DNA of 36,228 nucleotides from Apostichopus californicus. Its lineage: Eukaryota; Echinodermata; Holothuroidea; Aspidochirotida; Stichopodidae. Location of the stretch: assembly GCA_020650975.1 (NCBI GenBank), contig JAIPMN010011403.1:1-36228 (forward strand). Direction: 5' to 3'. Both the position numbers and the translations under genes were made by a program. Positions 21,526 to 33,700 of the stretch are shown in pieces. The notes beneath the pieces were generated by a model, which worked only from the letters and a program-made list of their open reading frames with translations, ran no database searches and had not been told where the DNA came from. Position 1 is the first letter of the stretch. The number at the start of each line of letters is the position of its first letter.

Positions 21526-24500
21526 TCAATTGTATTCATACTTCACAAGATCAAGTTACCATCCATTTTGAAAATTCCCAGAAAAAGATTCACACCAGTT
21601 TTTCATCTGGCATTTATCAAGAAATGTCTCTTTAAAAGTCATAGATATGTGATCTGCTATATGTTATAACTTAATGGCTTTTCACAAGGGAAAGGTGTGG
21701 ACAGGATCATCCCAAGAGTCTTTGTAAAGTACTTGTTTATAGTAACTGTAACTTGAACTTCCACATCAAGTAGGAAATGGCTATATATTATTCACACTGG
21801 CTTTTGTATCACAATTTCCAATGGGAACATTTTTTCCCCCACATCACCCATCCCGCTCTTAAACCTTTGTGACCTGTGACCGTAGTGCAAGACAGGTAAA
21901 CCCTCCCCTAAGGCTCATAAATGGACCATAAGTTTGATGATTCCCACCATTACCTTTTCAACAACAGCAATACATACTTTACATTCAATTGAGAATGCAA
22001 TTCATTCAAAGAGACGTAATAAGTGTATCAAACATTTTATAGTTTTAAAACGGAGTGCTAAATCCCATTTGCCAGTCTCAATCACTATATACTAGAGTAC
22101 ATTATTTAATAGCCTAGGTAATAGAACTTTTGTCTCTTTGTCTGGCAACTCAGTCCAGTACAATGTTAATGCAATGGTTGTTTGTTTTCTCCGATTGTCA
22201 TATTGTTTGTTCTCTTCCTACGCCTTCCTTCCTTAGATAAATACCATGAACAGTTATAGACTGCATTGAAATTCGTTGTAAACCAGTATTAAGAAGCATA
22301 GAATCAGTCAGACACTGGCAGAGAACATCTTTGCAAAGTGATGTGGTCTATGTACACACTCTGGTGTTATGTTTACATAGTTTAGGAAATAGTTTTGTTA
22401 GGTTTGAATGTGGTTGGTTACTAATGTTGAATAACAGTCTACATTCATAGGCTCTTCAATCACCCTGTCAGTTTAAAGCAGCAAAAAGTGGCTCTATTAT
22501 AGTTAGGCTCAGTAATATTGAGATAATAACTTCAGAGATGCCAACAAAAGTATGCTTATAGCTTTTGCACTTAAAGATAGAGGTGCTTGCATGCATTACA
22601 AGAGGGTACACCCATTTACCCATCAAGTAACCTACAATATTGACAAAGTTGTGCTAAGTGGTGACATGTTGGAGTCAAAATAAGAAGGAAAATCTATTTT
22701 TCATTGTGCAATATCAAATCATTGTTTTAGGATCATGCCATACCTTGTTTTCCTGATATCATTATGAAGCACTGTATGAAGGGAAAGGATGGATGGGGAA
22801 AGGTGTATACTATTGTTAAGTTTTCTAGGATCTGGATATCCTTGGTAACATCATGAATTATTCTTCAACTTGTGCAGTTATAAAGGAACATATTTGACAT
22901 TCTTTGACCCTCCTTTGGCAGTATAAATCTTTCTCAAGTAGTTGCCAACATGCTAGCTACAGCTTTGAACGTTTCCACCAAGCGGGTGTACGGATAGTTT
23001 GAACTGGCTGTAGGTATAACACTTGATGGTAGTTTTGTTTCTTTAAGACATGCTTACAATGGTTGTACCATGTTTAATTCTCATGGAAAAACTTTTGCTT
23101 ATTGACCTGAATGTCATCATTGACTCACTGGTTCAGGTAAAAAAGAATCAAAAACTAATATCATTGTCCAAAGTCCAATCAAACTTCCATGACCTTCCAC
23201 TCTCAAAATTGTTTTCCTGCCTCATGTTGCTGATGGGACCATGTGTTGAACAGACACTTACTGCACAGTGATTTTATATAGGTCATACACACAGACAGGT
23301 TACACACTAGATGCTGAAAAATTCAGTTATTCACGTTCTGTGTGTGTGGTCTCATTTTATACACTCAGGTGTAATTGAGGTGTATTCAGTTAACTCAATG
23401 GTTTAAATATCGGACTGTATATGCAGCCAATTATGACCAGTCCAGAACTATTCCTCAAGGTGTCATGAGAAGATTAAATGTAGTGTTTTCTTGGAATGCA
23501 ATTATGTGATTGACAGTAGTACAGTCCAGTACCTACTCCTTCATCAACTTTTTTTGCAATTGATAGGTGCGGCTGTTTGTCTAAGGCTAACAATACAGCC
23601 GGCCTCATGCTCTCACTGGGACACAGCAGAACCTGAGAAGACTGTATGGTAGTATTACACTCAACATCGAATAACCAAACTATACCTTGCAGTACTACAC
23701 AATCTGCAAGCTTGAAGTCGCACTTTTATATACAGAGGGGCAATTGAGGTGTGGACCAACTATGAGCAGCTAGTTTACACAGAGGTCAAGAAAACCCATT
23801 GAAATTATAAATAGCCCCCAGAGTGCCTCTTTAGGGAATATGGAGTACTTCTACCAGGGAACTTCATATCCCTGTGTATCAACACTAGGGATAAAGGTGC
23901 CTCTGTGGGGTTCATATGTGCCTTATTGTTATGATTAGCAAGAAGACTTTTATGTAGTTTTGTGTTCTACCTCAGTGTTTAACATTGGATGAAATAACTG
24001 GTTATGACAAGAAGCTGCACGAATTTCACCATGTCGATTTTGCGAATATTTCCACCTCATTCCCACAAGATTCATCAATGTTTCCTAACAAAGCAAACCT
24101 TGTGAAGTGTGAAGTATTCCTTCCCTTTGCTGGCCTGTCGGATTCATAACAATAACTGCCAGGGTTACGCACCTCTTTGTATGAAAAGCATGATAAACCT
24201 AGTTGCATGCGTTTCTTGAGCGTAGTATACATAAGCCACACGTAGCATTTTGCTACATAAATGCAATCGACTAATGATACATGGTTTTGTAATTTCAATT
24301 TGAGAGATCTGTTACATGGCAAATGAAAGCTGCTGCTTGAAAGTAGCGCACTACAAGTACATTATACCGAACATAAAATTGACTTGTGTTTGTTTCGTTT
24401 TATTTGTTGATATTTTTTCCCCCAGTTAACTCAGTTTCTAATGAGGTACTTCATGAACAGCACAGATGATCATATGTTCCATCGAAAACTTGAAAAGAGC

Positions 24501-26978
24501 TTGAAAACTTCAGACGCATAAAGTATATTCTAGCTTTCACTAAATCTACTATAAATCTTTGACTACATCAATATTGCTAAGAAATTTGAGAAAGATGCAG
24601 AGGGCAGACGGAATTTAGGGAAAAAACTGATAATATTTCCGATCATTTCAATAATTCTTTTGTTTCATGATGTGTATATTGCAAATCGTTAAAACATGCT
24701 TAATATTTGTTTTCTTATCGTGGTACAGGGCAATACAGAAAGGCCAAAAGTCTTTAAAAAGAAAATGATATTCATGACATATAAAAACAGATAAGAAAGA
24801 AATATTATTTTCATAACTTTTATTATCTTTCACTTTCATTTCTTGCTTTAACTTATCAATGGGTTTTATATGTATACAAATATATCTCTTAATTTACATG
24901 GAAATGAATTTAAAATCTTTTAATGTGATACTTGTCCTTGCTTTGAAAAGGAAGGATATGATAACAGGTTGAAGAAACGGTGAAAAAAAAAAAAAAAACT
25001 GTATAGAAATTTATAATGCTCGCTTTGTATGTCCTATCAGATAGTGCATGCTTACAACAAAGTTTTGATACCAATGTGAGAGTCAAATATGATTGCCAAA
25101 GAGATGTTAAAAGAGGGAAACCTGGGATATAGTAGCAGCTACATTACCCCATACATTTGGGCCATAATGTTATATATAGTATCAAATACCAGTCGGGTAC
25201 AACTAGTATTGTCATTTTGGTACTTTTCCATCTGTTTGAAAAAGCTTGTAAAAACTTTAAAAACTGTATGTAACTTCAAAAAACACAAACTTTGTCATAT
25301 TAAAAAGGTAAACAAATGTAATATAATTGTGAATTAAAGAACAGATGCCAGTTTCTCAAAGCCCTTTTGCTAGAAGGTAGGGACCTTTTCCTAACTCAGG
25401 ATTAAGAAGAAAGAACAGGTTAAAACTTTTGGTACTGTTAAATAGAATAGCAAGCCCTGGTCCTGAAACCTGGGCCTTGGCATATACATGCTTTCATCCA
25501 CTTAAATACTACCCCACATAGCGACTGTTCCTGGGGTTGTCAGATTAAGGATCAGTTGGTCCCCAAATCAAACAATAGAGACAATCTGATCAAACAAGAG
25601 AAAAGAAAACCTTGGGTGTCTCCATGAATAGCGAAAGTTCCAATAATCCTAACCTCCCATCTTAGACCACCTTTCTGGAGTGAACACAAACAATAACGCT
25701 AGCCTCCCTGTGAATGTCTTTCCTTTCTTGCGGGGACGCTTGAGAAAAATTCAATGCAACCGACTGAAAGAGTATTCTAGGAGGCGGCTTATAATCTTAC
25801 AGAGAGAGAGAGAATAGAAGGAAGCCGATTTGTTAGCTCAGCGGATCTGGATCAGATGATGATGGCGACTGGGGTGTAAAAGTAGTCAATATATGGCTTC
25901 CATGATCACAACCTTAGCATATAACTGTAAAGGCAGCCAGCCGGTCAATAGGAACACAGTGACATGACTGACTGTGTGGGGTGTACACAATAATAAAACA
26001 AACCTTCAAGTGGTGTGTAACTGAATCTTTTTAGTGGAATACAGAAAATATGGCTAAGGGATTGCATCATTGCTTGCAAAATTAGGTCATTCGGTAATGA
26101 TAATAAACCATAGCCCACATATATACTACTAAATCGGGCACACTCAAGCTTAATACAGTAGCTGAAACATTTTTTTTTTACAAAATAGCATATAAATATG
26201 TCTTGAGTTACACAAGTGTTTGTCAGTAAAACTGTCCAAATGACATTGTGACTTGAGAGGACAAAATATGAAGGGAGACAAGTGTCTTCACTTCACCACT
26301 TAAAACGAAAGAGAATAATGATGACTGCTGGAATTCCATAAAAGTTAAAACCCTCCTCTGAATGAAGTTAAAATATTCTGTTCTTCTCTAATCAAGCACA
26401 TATGCAATTATTTCATAAGAAACATTGAATAATGAATATAGTGCTTAATACTGTTTATTCAACTTTATTGTGACTCAGGAGTCACTCTTTCCATTTTCCC
26501 CGACAATCGACAACAGTGACAATTAACTTTTCGTTTTTTCTCAATTTAAAAAACGACAAAGTAATTTGAGCTCTACAAAATGTTATTCAACAAGTACAAC
26601 AACTTATTGTATCTTTTTTTTTTTTTTTTGGTTATCCATTTTTTGCTTGAAAGACCTTAAGATTAATGAGGTGGCTTTATATTTAAAACAACCTCTACCT
26701 ATTTCCAACGAGGAAAGCACATATCTGCTCTCAGTTCAAAGAATGCCATTTATACAAGGGTTACAAGCTATGTGGAAAAAGTGCTGTTTTGAAAGAAGAT
26801 CAGGGACACATTTTGTAAAAACTCATGAAAGTGGCATTGCCTTCAACTTATGACAGGTGCCTGGATCACTTTTAAGGGGCCAAATGTAAACTGTTCTTTT
26901 AATATTTCAGAAATCAAACTGTTGCTATGCCTCCTATGTCATAAAGTCCATCTAGAACCTGTCAACTTTGGGTTCATC
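21526..26978. other. Gene-free stretch downstream of the GTPase gene
   Basis: No gene is firmly supported across this 5.4 kb. A possible terminal exon lies at 23976-24149. Poly-A runs of 16-17 bases occur near 24984-25000, and an AG-repeat near 25800-25812 is followed by an isolated tRNA A-box-like word (TAGCTCAGCGG, 25834-25844). Minus-strand AATAAA signals occur around 26453-26470 and could serve as distal poly(A) sites of the GTPase gene. Confidence 0.45.
23976..24149 (+). CDS. Possible terminal exon, unknown protein (weak)
   Basis: A plausible acceptor (TTTTGTGTTCTACCTCAG, ending at 23975) is followed directly by 57 open codons and a TAA at 24147-24149. The peptide starts CLTLDEITGYDKK and ends CEVFLPFAGLSDS; it has mixed composition and many G/C-ending codons (AAG, CTG, CAC, GTC, GCG), unlike the AT-rich background. 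I do not recognise a family. The opposite strand also carries a 98-codon frame over the same bases, so chance openness is a real alternative. No partner exon is established. Confidence 0.18.
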   Translation, partial: CLTLDEITGYDKKLHEFHHVDFANISTSFPQDSSMFPNKANLVKCEVFLPFAGLSDS

Positions 26979-26984
26979 TTTATT
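26979..26984 (-). terminator. Poly(A) signal AATAAA of the RhoU-like gene
   Basis: On the minus strand AATAAA lies about 280 bases past the stop codon of the GTPase and is followed within 60 bases by T/G-containing sequence (CAGTTTGATTTCTG). This is the first canonical signal after the stop. Using it would give a 3' untranslated region of about 300 bases. More distal signals near 26453-26470 could produce longer transcripts. Confidence 0.5.
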
Positions 26985-27264
26985 TGACAAGAAGCGTTGG
27001 ACCTGCCTTGAAGAGGGTTTTTTTTTTTTTTGGCAAACAACTTAACTCACTATGGCAATACTTAGATGCACATGAGGACTAACGGAATGTCTACAGTGTA
27101 GGTCGAGTAGAGAGCTCGCTCAGCTCACACAACGACACAAAAACTGCTAGCATAAGAAGAGGAAATCCCTCTTTCACAACTTGCACAAAAGCATACCTCC
27201 CACTATCGAGTGGCAATCACAGGCAAAAACACGACTGCTACTTTCAGCAGCATTCATCCTGCCT
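26979..27264 (-). other. Probable 3' untranslated region of the RhoU-like gene
   Basis: This stretch follows the TGA at 27265-27267 and runs to the first AATAAA. It includes a poly-A run on the minus strand (about 27018-27031), which is genomic and not a tail since sequence continues beyond it. No conserved hairpin was recognised. Confidence 0.45.
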
Positions 27265-27774
27265 TCAGTCTGCCTCATAGGGAACTGGTATGCAACAGAG
27301 CTTCCTCCAGATATTAGGTTTTCTTGTTTTGGTTTTCTTCTTAGCTGGAACATTGACAAGGTAGTTTTCTTTCTTGCTTAGTCTTCTGATCAAACTTCTG
27401 GAGGACTTTGGAGGCACAGTCAGTTTCAATCCTGTCATGATTGCTGTATCGAACACTTCCTTCAGGTTATGCTGCGTAAGTGCCGAGCATTCCACGTATG
27501 TTACAGCATTTATCTTTTCGGCTCGTTCTTTGGCCTCCGCCTCCGTGATTGGGATCTCCTTGCTCTGCGAGAGTTCGATCAGGACGTTTACGTCAGTTCT
27601 TAGGTCGCTCTGGGTGCCGACGAGGATAATCGGAGTCCTTGGGTTGTAGGCGCGAATCTCGGGTAACCATTTTTCCATTGTGTTGTGGTATGATGTCGGT
27701 GAGATGACACTGAAGCATAGCAAGAAAACGTCCGTCAGTGGGTAACACAGCGGTCGCAGTTTATCAAAGTCATC
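27265..27774 (-). CDS. RHOU: RhoU-like exon 3: switch II to C-terminus
   Basis: The acceptor TTTTCTTTTAACAG ends at 27775. The exon opens with [17 protein letters not shown], continuing DTAGQ in phase 0 to complete switch II. It goes on through [33 protein letters not shown] and [15 protein letters not shown], all close to the RhoU/RhoV consensus. The tail has a basic stretch (KKKTKTRK) and then [15 protein letters not shown]. Mammalian RhoU and RhoV finish at CCFV or CFCFV; here eight residues follow the Cys-Cys pair, so there is neither a canonical CAAX box nor the usual terminal motif. The cysteines remain plausible palmitoylation sites. Confidence 0.95.
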   Translation of the reverse strand, partial: DDFDKLRPLCYPLTDVFLLCFSVISPTSYHNTMEKWLPEIRAYNPRTPIILVGTQSDLRTDVNVLIELSQSKEIPITEAEAKERAEKINAVTYVECSALTQHNLKEVFDTAIMTGLKLTVPPKSSRSLIRRLSKKENYLVNVPAKKKTKTRKPNIWRKLCCIPVPYEAD

Positions 27775-30700
27775 CTGTTAAAAGAAAAACAAAATACAAA
27801 CAGGATATAAATACACGTGTTGTGTGCTATCTATATGTTACATACATCGCATACGATCATTGTGGCAAAATTAATGTTTGCAGAACTGAGTATCTTAATG
27901 CAATTGTACATTGCCATATTCAGTACATTATTTGATACAATTTAATAACCTGGCTTGTCTTAGATATCAAACATTCTATTGCATATACTTTCTAATTCTG
28001 CTTTGTCATCGTGATGGGAAAGGGGGCGGGGGTGGAGAAGGGGTGGGATAAAACAATGTGTATGGTTCCGTTTCTGTTTCAACTCCAGGTCTCTTACACT
28101 GGGACCGTGACCTTTATACGAACACTGCAATATCACGATTCCCTTGAGATAGGAGGACGATACACAAGATTATCTAATAGCCAAGAGGACAAGAAACGAT
28201 CTTGCACAAGGTTTCATTTAACCTCTGAATAGTAGCCCCACAACATAGAGAGGAACAACCAACCCAGCGAGTATATTACATTCTGCAGGCCTATTATCTC
28301 ATGGTGCGATATATTGTAGGCCATGATGGGACCCTATTGACACTCCAACAAACTGTGCATCTAAGGGCTTATTAAACCTAGAAAACAGATAAAGGATTCC
28401 CCTAAGCTACGATTCATTCAGGTAATACAAAACCTCTTTTGAGGGAGAACAAGAGATACTTCCTCAAGCGCTTTGGTTGCTCTTGAGCATGGGTGGTCAT
28501 CAGCTCAAGTGGTCAAGAATTGAGGAATTGTGGTAGGTAATCCTATGAAAGGGTATTCAACATTGGTCAGTCAAGATAGATTTTACAGGTATCAAAGAGG
28601 TTTTGTTACTTTGGATAAGAGGGTTTAGTCTGAAAGTAGCTCCAATGAGGAGAAGAAGAAGAAGAAGACTATCCAAAAGTTTATATGATTGGACTAAATA
28701 TATACAACTACAAAATGGTTTTAAGTTCTTAACATAAAAGCTTAATTAGTTGAAGGCAAACTTAAAAGATTTTGGGCTGAACTTGGAAGGGATTTATTCA
28801 TGACTCATACTTGCTGACCAATCCTGGTTAATAGTGGTTTATTACCACAGCGAGTTCAAACTTGTAGTCTTAGTCCTACAGCAGCCCATATAATTGTTTC
28901 AAAATTAAACAGTACCATCATGTTCAAATGGAAAGGGGTTAAGTCTGTAAGACTTACCAAGATTTACTGATCGAATGCCACAAACAAATAACAATCATTC
29001 TAACTGACAGCGCTGTCCAAAATATTGCAACAACCCTTCCCAGCACTCCCACCATCCAACCTAACCCAGGGCATAAACCTAAGGAACAAAACTTAATCTA
29101 ATACAGTATTGAAATTCACCAAGTATGTATCATTTCCAGAAATTAATATCATATTCTAACAAACTGACTTTTTGCACATGATTATCTCCATCAACAGTCG
29201 AAGTTTCATTTTTATCAACTTAGAAGAAGCCTCTCAGCATTTCTGATGCTGAATGTAACAGCAAAGTACCACTGAAGGACACTATCAATGGAAATTTACC
29301 TCTGCTAATGAGGCTATACTTTTCCCTTTACATCCGAGTAAAGCACATAATTTGACTTGTAAGAAACTTCATTTTGTGATTTTGTTTCTAATCTTGGAAG
29401 ACGATGAAAGAAATCAATAACATCATTGCAGACATTAAATTTTATCAAAGCTCAATCAATAAAATAAGTTTGGTGATGGCTAAATTCGAGAAAGTTGAAG
29501 GACATTTATCTGGATGACAAAGGTAGATGAATATGATCAATAAAGTACTTCCTGTTTTATAAAAAGAGACTAATGAAAATGACTAAACATTGTTCATGGA
29601 CCATTGCAGGATGTTGAATGACAGGGATATCATTAGGGTAGGTATATATGACAAAGTAAGTAACATCATTAAACCATTAAAACCAGGACAGTCAAGCAAT
29701 AGTCCTCTGTACTGGTACAACCTGGGGTGGGATTGGGGTGAGCATTAATTTATCAATATCCTCTATATCAAAGAGCAACTGTGAGGTAACCAACTCATGG
29801 AGAACTGAATCCAGAGTAATGTGATCATAGCTAGCAATACAATAACATGAAACCAAATCTTTCCACTTTGAATCCCACACTACAGCTTGCATTCCTTGTA
29901 TTATTGTTCAAGCATGACTCAACCAGGGTACTTCCTACATTCTGTTACTCTGTTACCTTTTACCTTCAGGTGGGGTGACCACAACTGTAACCACATCCAC
30001 TCCACCCCCCCCCCCCTAATGTGAGGGAACTCCTGAATGACCTACATAGTGCATAATATACAGTACATGTATGCTTGGATATTTTTGAATGACAACCTTG
30101 AAAATTAAACTGTATTGAGTTTCAATTCCCCATGTTGGTGCATATTGTGTAGATTCATGGCAATCACAACCAGCATTTTAACATTGTGGCTCAAACCAAG
30201 TACATGATGAGGATTCTTAGAAATCTAAAGTATCTAAACTAAATGTGACATTGTGTATGAAACCCATCCAAATAATTTTCAGTTTATCACAGAATTCAAA
30301 ACCCTGGGATGTGAGACATCATGCAGAGGTTGACCCAAGACAGCAACAATGCAGATCCAACTCAAATTGAAATTGACCTCCACACTACTTTGATTCATTT
30401 ATTCACTGTAAATGCAGTACATTACACTACTATTAAACAAGCAATTTACTCCATAATTTCACAACTGTAGGTTTTCTAGGTAGGTTCACCCATGGAGGTA
30501 AAACAGTCTGTTTTACCTCCATGGTTCACCTAACCTCATCAACGAGGTCACCTAGTTTGAGATCAAGGTTATATTCAGGTCACCTAATTTGGCAAGAAAA
30601 GAGGGACCTGGAAATGGTTGACCTGGTCAGGTTTCTACCTCCCTGGATAGCCCTCTAACATTCCATGGCAGCCAGGTGCATGTCAAGGCAGTAATTCAAT

Positions 30701-33700
30701 ACTGGGTAGAGTAACACCCATAGGTAATGTATAGACACTTTCTGTCTGATATCTCATACACAAATCAATCAACAGTCTGTTGTTTTATGGGATGAATTTT
30801 TGCCTTCTCATGCTCATGAAGAAGGTTTTCTTTTATTCTTTTGCTCATATATTGGGAGAGCTGCGGTACCAAATGTATTTCCAGTCTATAAACATGTTTT
30901 GTGATATTTGAAGATGAAGATTTTCCCCTTTTATACCTATATTCACCAATGCAATCAAACAATTTCTCCCTCCTATCTTTATTACTCATGACAACTGAAC
31001 TATGAAAAAAAAGATATAAAAAAACACCATCTAATAGTAATAACCTTGAAGTTGAAAGGAAAATTAAAACTGACACTTGCATAAACCTGACAAACAATTA
31101 AATTACAAAGCAGTGACCCATTTTTTTTTCACTATCAAATGTTTTCGTCTTTAGTCTTTCCTAACTCGGAAGAGAACATAACATCTAGGCTATACGACAG
31201 TTATGAATATATACACTTCTAGCTTGTTTCCAATGCAATGGCATATATTTGGAAAATGGAATATGGATGGAAGCATATTAAGTTTGTTATCTGGTTTCTA
31301 GAAGATAATGATCTGCAAGTAGGAACCTGCTTTTCCTCTGTGCCTGCATGGCACAGTTTAGTATGATAACAGTGTTATTCTGCGATAACAGTTGATCACC
31401 AGGGATACTTCCAGTTCACCTAGTTACCCTTCCATTATATCTATACTGACAGGTCTGAACAGCAACCAAAAAGGGTCCAAAGGTCCTATTCTCTAATGAA
31501 CTAAAAGGTTTTGAACTGTTCATTAAATAGAAGCGAGTGCAATGCCAGCAGATACACTGCTTGTTATTCTAACCCAAGAAGGAATGTGTATGTGTGTGCA
31601 TGTTTATGTATGTGTATGTGTGTGGGATTGTACCCACTAGTGAAGTTCAAACAGACACTTCTAGTGAATATTAATATAGAGGTTACAGCTTGGTTCAAAA
31701 CCATAAATACCCACAGTTTTTTTTTTGATGTACTGAATAACAATTTCCAATAGTTGATGCACCTTTTCAAAGTTTTCTGAAACAATGATGCGAGGTACAA
31801 TGACATTATTGAGTTATTACAGTACACCAACTGATGCTGTGTATGTCACACAATTTAAACACGGCCTTAACCAATCACATGATGTACAAACTGTTCTTGA
31901 TGGTAATACTTTGTTACTTTCTTTAAAATAAGATATAAAGCATTGCATTAATCCTAAAATTTACAGTGCATAAAGACAGCTAAAATTGAACACTAACACA
32001 CATACACATTATAACACCTTATAGGAATCAGTATTTAAGGACAGTTATTACTGCACCCCAAAGGGAGAGCGTGTGTTCAACTTCTTTTCCTTTCAAACTT
32101 ACTGGATACTAGCAGCTACATGTGAAAAGTCTAATTTCAATTTGCATTTACATCGCAGCATCCTAAATTGAGACAGTATTGATTTCAATGGTTCATTCAT
32201 GAATGCAAAATAGTATAAATGCTGAAACGGCCATAAAATAGTAACTTGAAAAGGATACTTATTATTCAAAGCAATTTACTAGCATCCAAAGTGTGGCAAC
32301 AGTACCTAGCCACTGATTAACATCTAGAAAAGTGTCACCTTTGCACTTCACTTGTTCTATACAATACATACACTATGTAAGTGTGAAATACTGTGGCTTC
32401 ATGATTAAAAACGACTAACTGATCAAACACTAACTTGAAAAGTTGTTTTTCTACTAATTCCATACCAACACCCCCTCAATGTAACTCAAATTGAACTTTA
32501 CTGTAAGAAAACAGTCAAGCAGGACAATTTTTAATGCTCTGCTCATAATATTGAAACAAGGATCATACATGTATTATAGTATGCTACACATATTAATATG
32601 TGTAGTAGAAGGTGTACAACTAATGGTTGAATTTAAACAAGCAAGATGTGGTAATTTAAGCCACAATCATTCATGACTGTTTATACACTGACAATGGCTT
32701 CAACAGTGAATTTTAAATTCTGTTTAACCTAATAGTGACTGCACGCTTCTGTGCCCTATAGCAGTGACATTGTCCACCATGGAAACATTCCAGTTTGTTG
32801 GAATGTCTAATCTCAAGGAATATTTGGTATAAAATAGTAGCAATAATAGAGTAACAGAAAGTTATAGGCAGACTGTGAGCACTAAACAAAGTACATTGCA
32901 CTTTATACAGTTTAACTCAAAACACTGTAGGACTGGCTGTGAGTTGTGTAATAACTAATAAGTTAAAAAAAGTTGTGTTACTTGAATAATAAACTAGCCT
33001 AGAAAATACTTGGTACTGTGTCCAAGAGTAAAATACAAGAATTTGTTGTTACAAAAAATCACTTGTGTAACCCAAAAAAATCTAAGATCATGCTGAGAGA
33101 ATTCACAGAAACTCAAAAATGAAAAAGGGTGTAAAAATGAAAACCTTTTAAATGATAATTACAGTCAATTTTCTGTTCCGTGCCAACTAATTACAAACTT
33201 TGTGCCATTTTGTTTTTATATTTGTTTCTTTCCCTCACACTAGGTATTAAAATGTCTGTTACAAACTGTGTAAAACTAATTAGCACAGCAGCCTGAGTAA
33301 GTTCTAAAAATCAATTGTAAATTTGGCAGTTGGCCACTTGTCATCTTACAAAGTAGCATTTTGATACATGTATGACTTCATTAAGAGGATTAAAAATATA
33401 ACAAATCAATCTTGTCATTGTAGTTTTTATGTAGTTGTGCTAAAAACACTGAAAGGAAAATACCAATTAATGTTGTCTTTAAGACCACCAAAATAACCCT
33501 TGTTTTATGGCTAATTTGGATATAAGATGTGGCTTTCTTATTGTTGGGCTATTTCTTTCAAACTATAGTTATTTCTTTCATATCACCACTACAATACATG
33601 CTTACATTATGCAATAAATTGTCTGATTATGAATTACTGTAAGCTTACCTGTCCTGCCGTATCACAAATCTGTAAACAGACTGGGTTGTCATCTACTTTG

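Larger units (their letters stand above)
27775..33648 (-). other. RHOU: Intron 2 of the RhoU-like gene (5.87 kb)
   Basis: GTAAGC at the 5' end and TTTTCTTTTAACAG at the 3' end define this intron. It holds a GAA microsatellite (28649-28667), a 13-C run (about 30006-30018), the palindrome at 30490-30524, a TG microsatellite (31585-31624), a 22-bp palindrome (32584-32605) and two minus-strand open frames (66 codons at 29692-29892, 110 codons at 30765-31097). Neither frame can be spliced in phase with the flanking exons. Nothing else is recognised. Confidence 0.9.

Noticed and set aside
27374-27649. 91-codon plus-strand frame over GTPase exon 3
   Set aside because: It is the antisense shadow of the conserved GTPase coding sequence.
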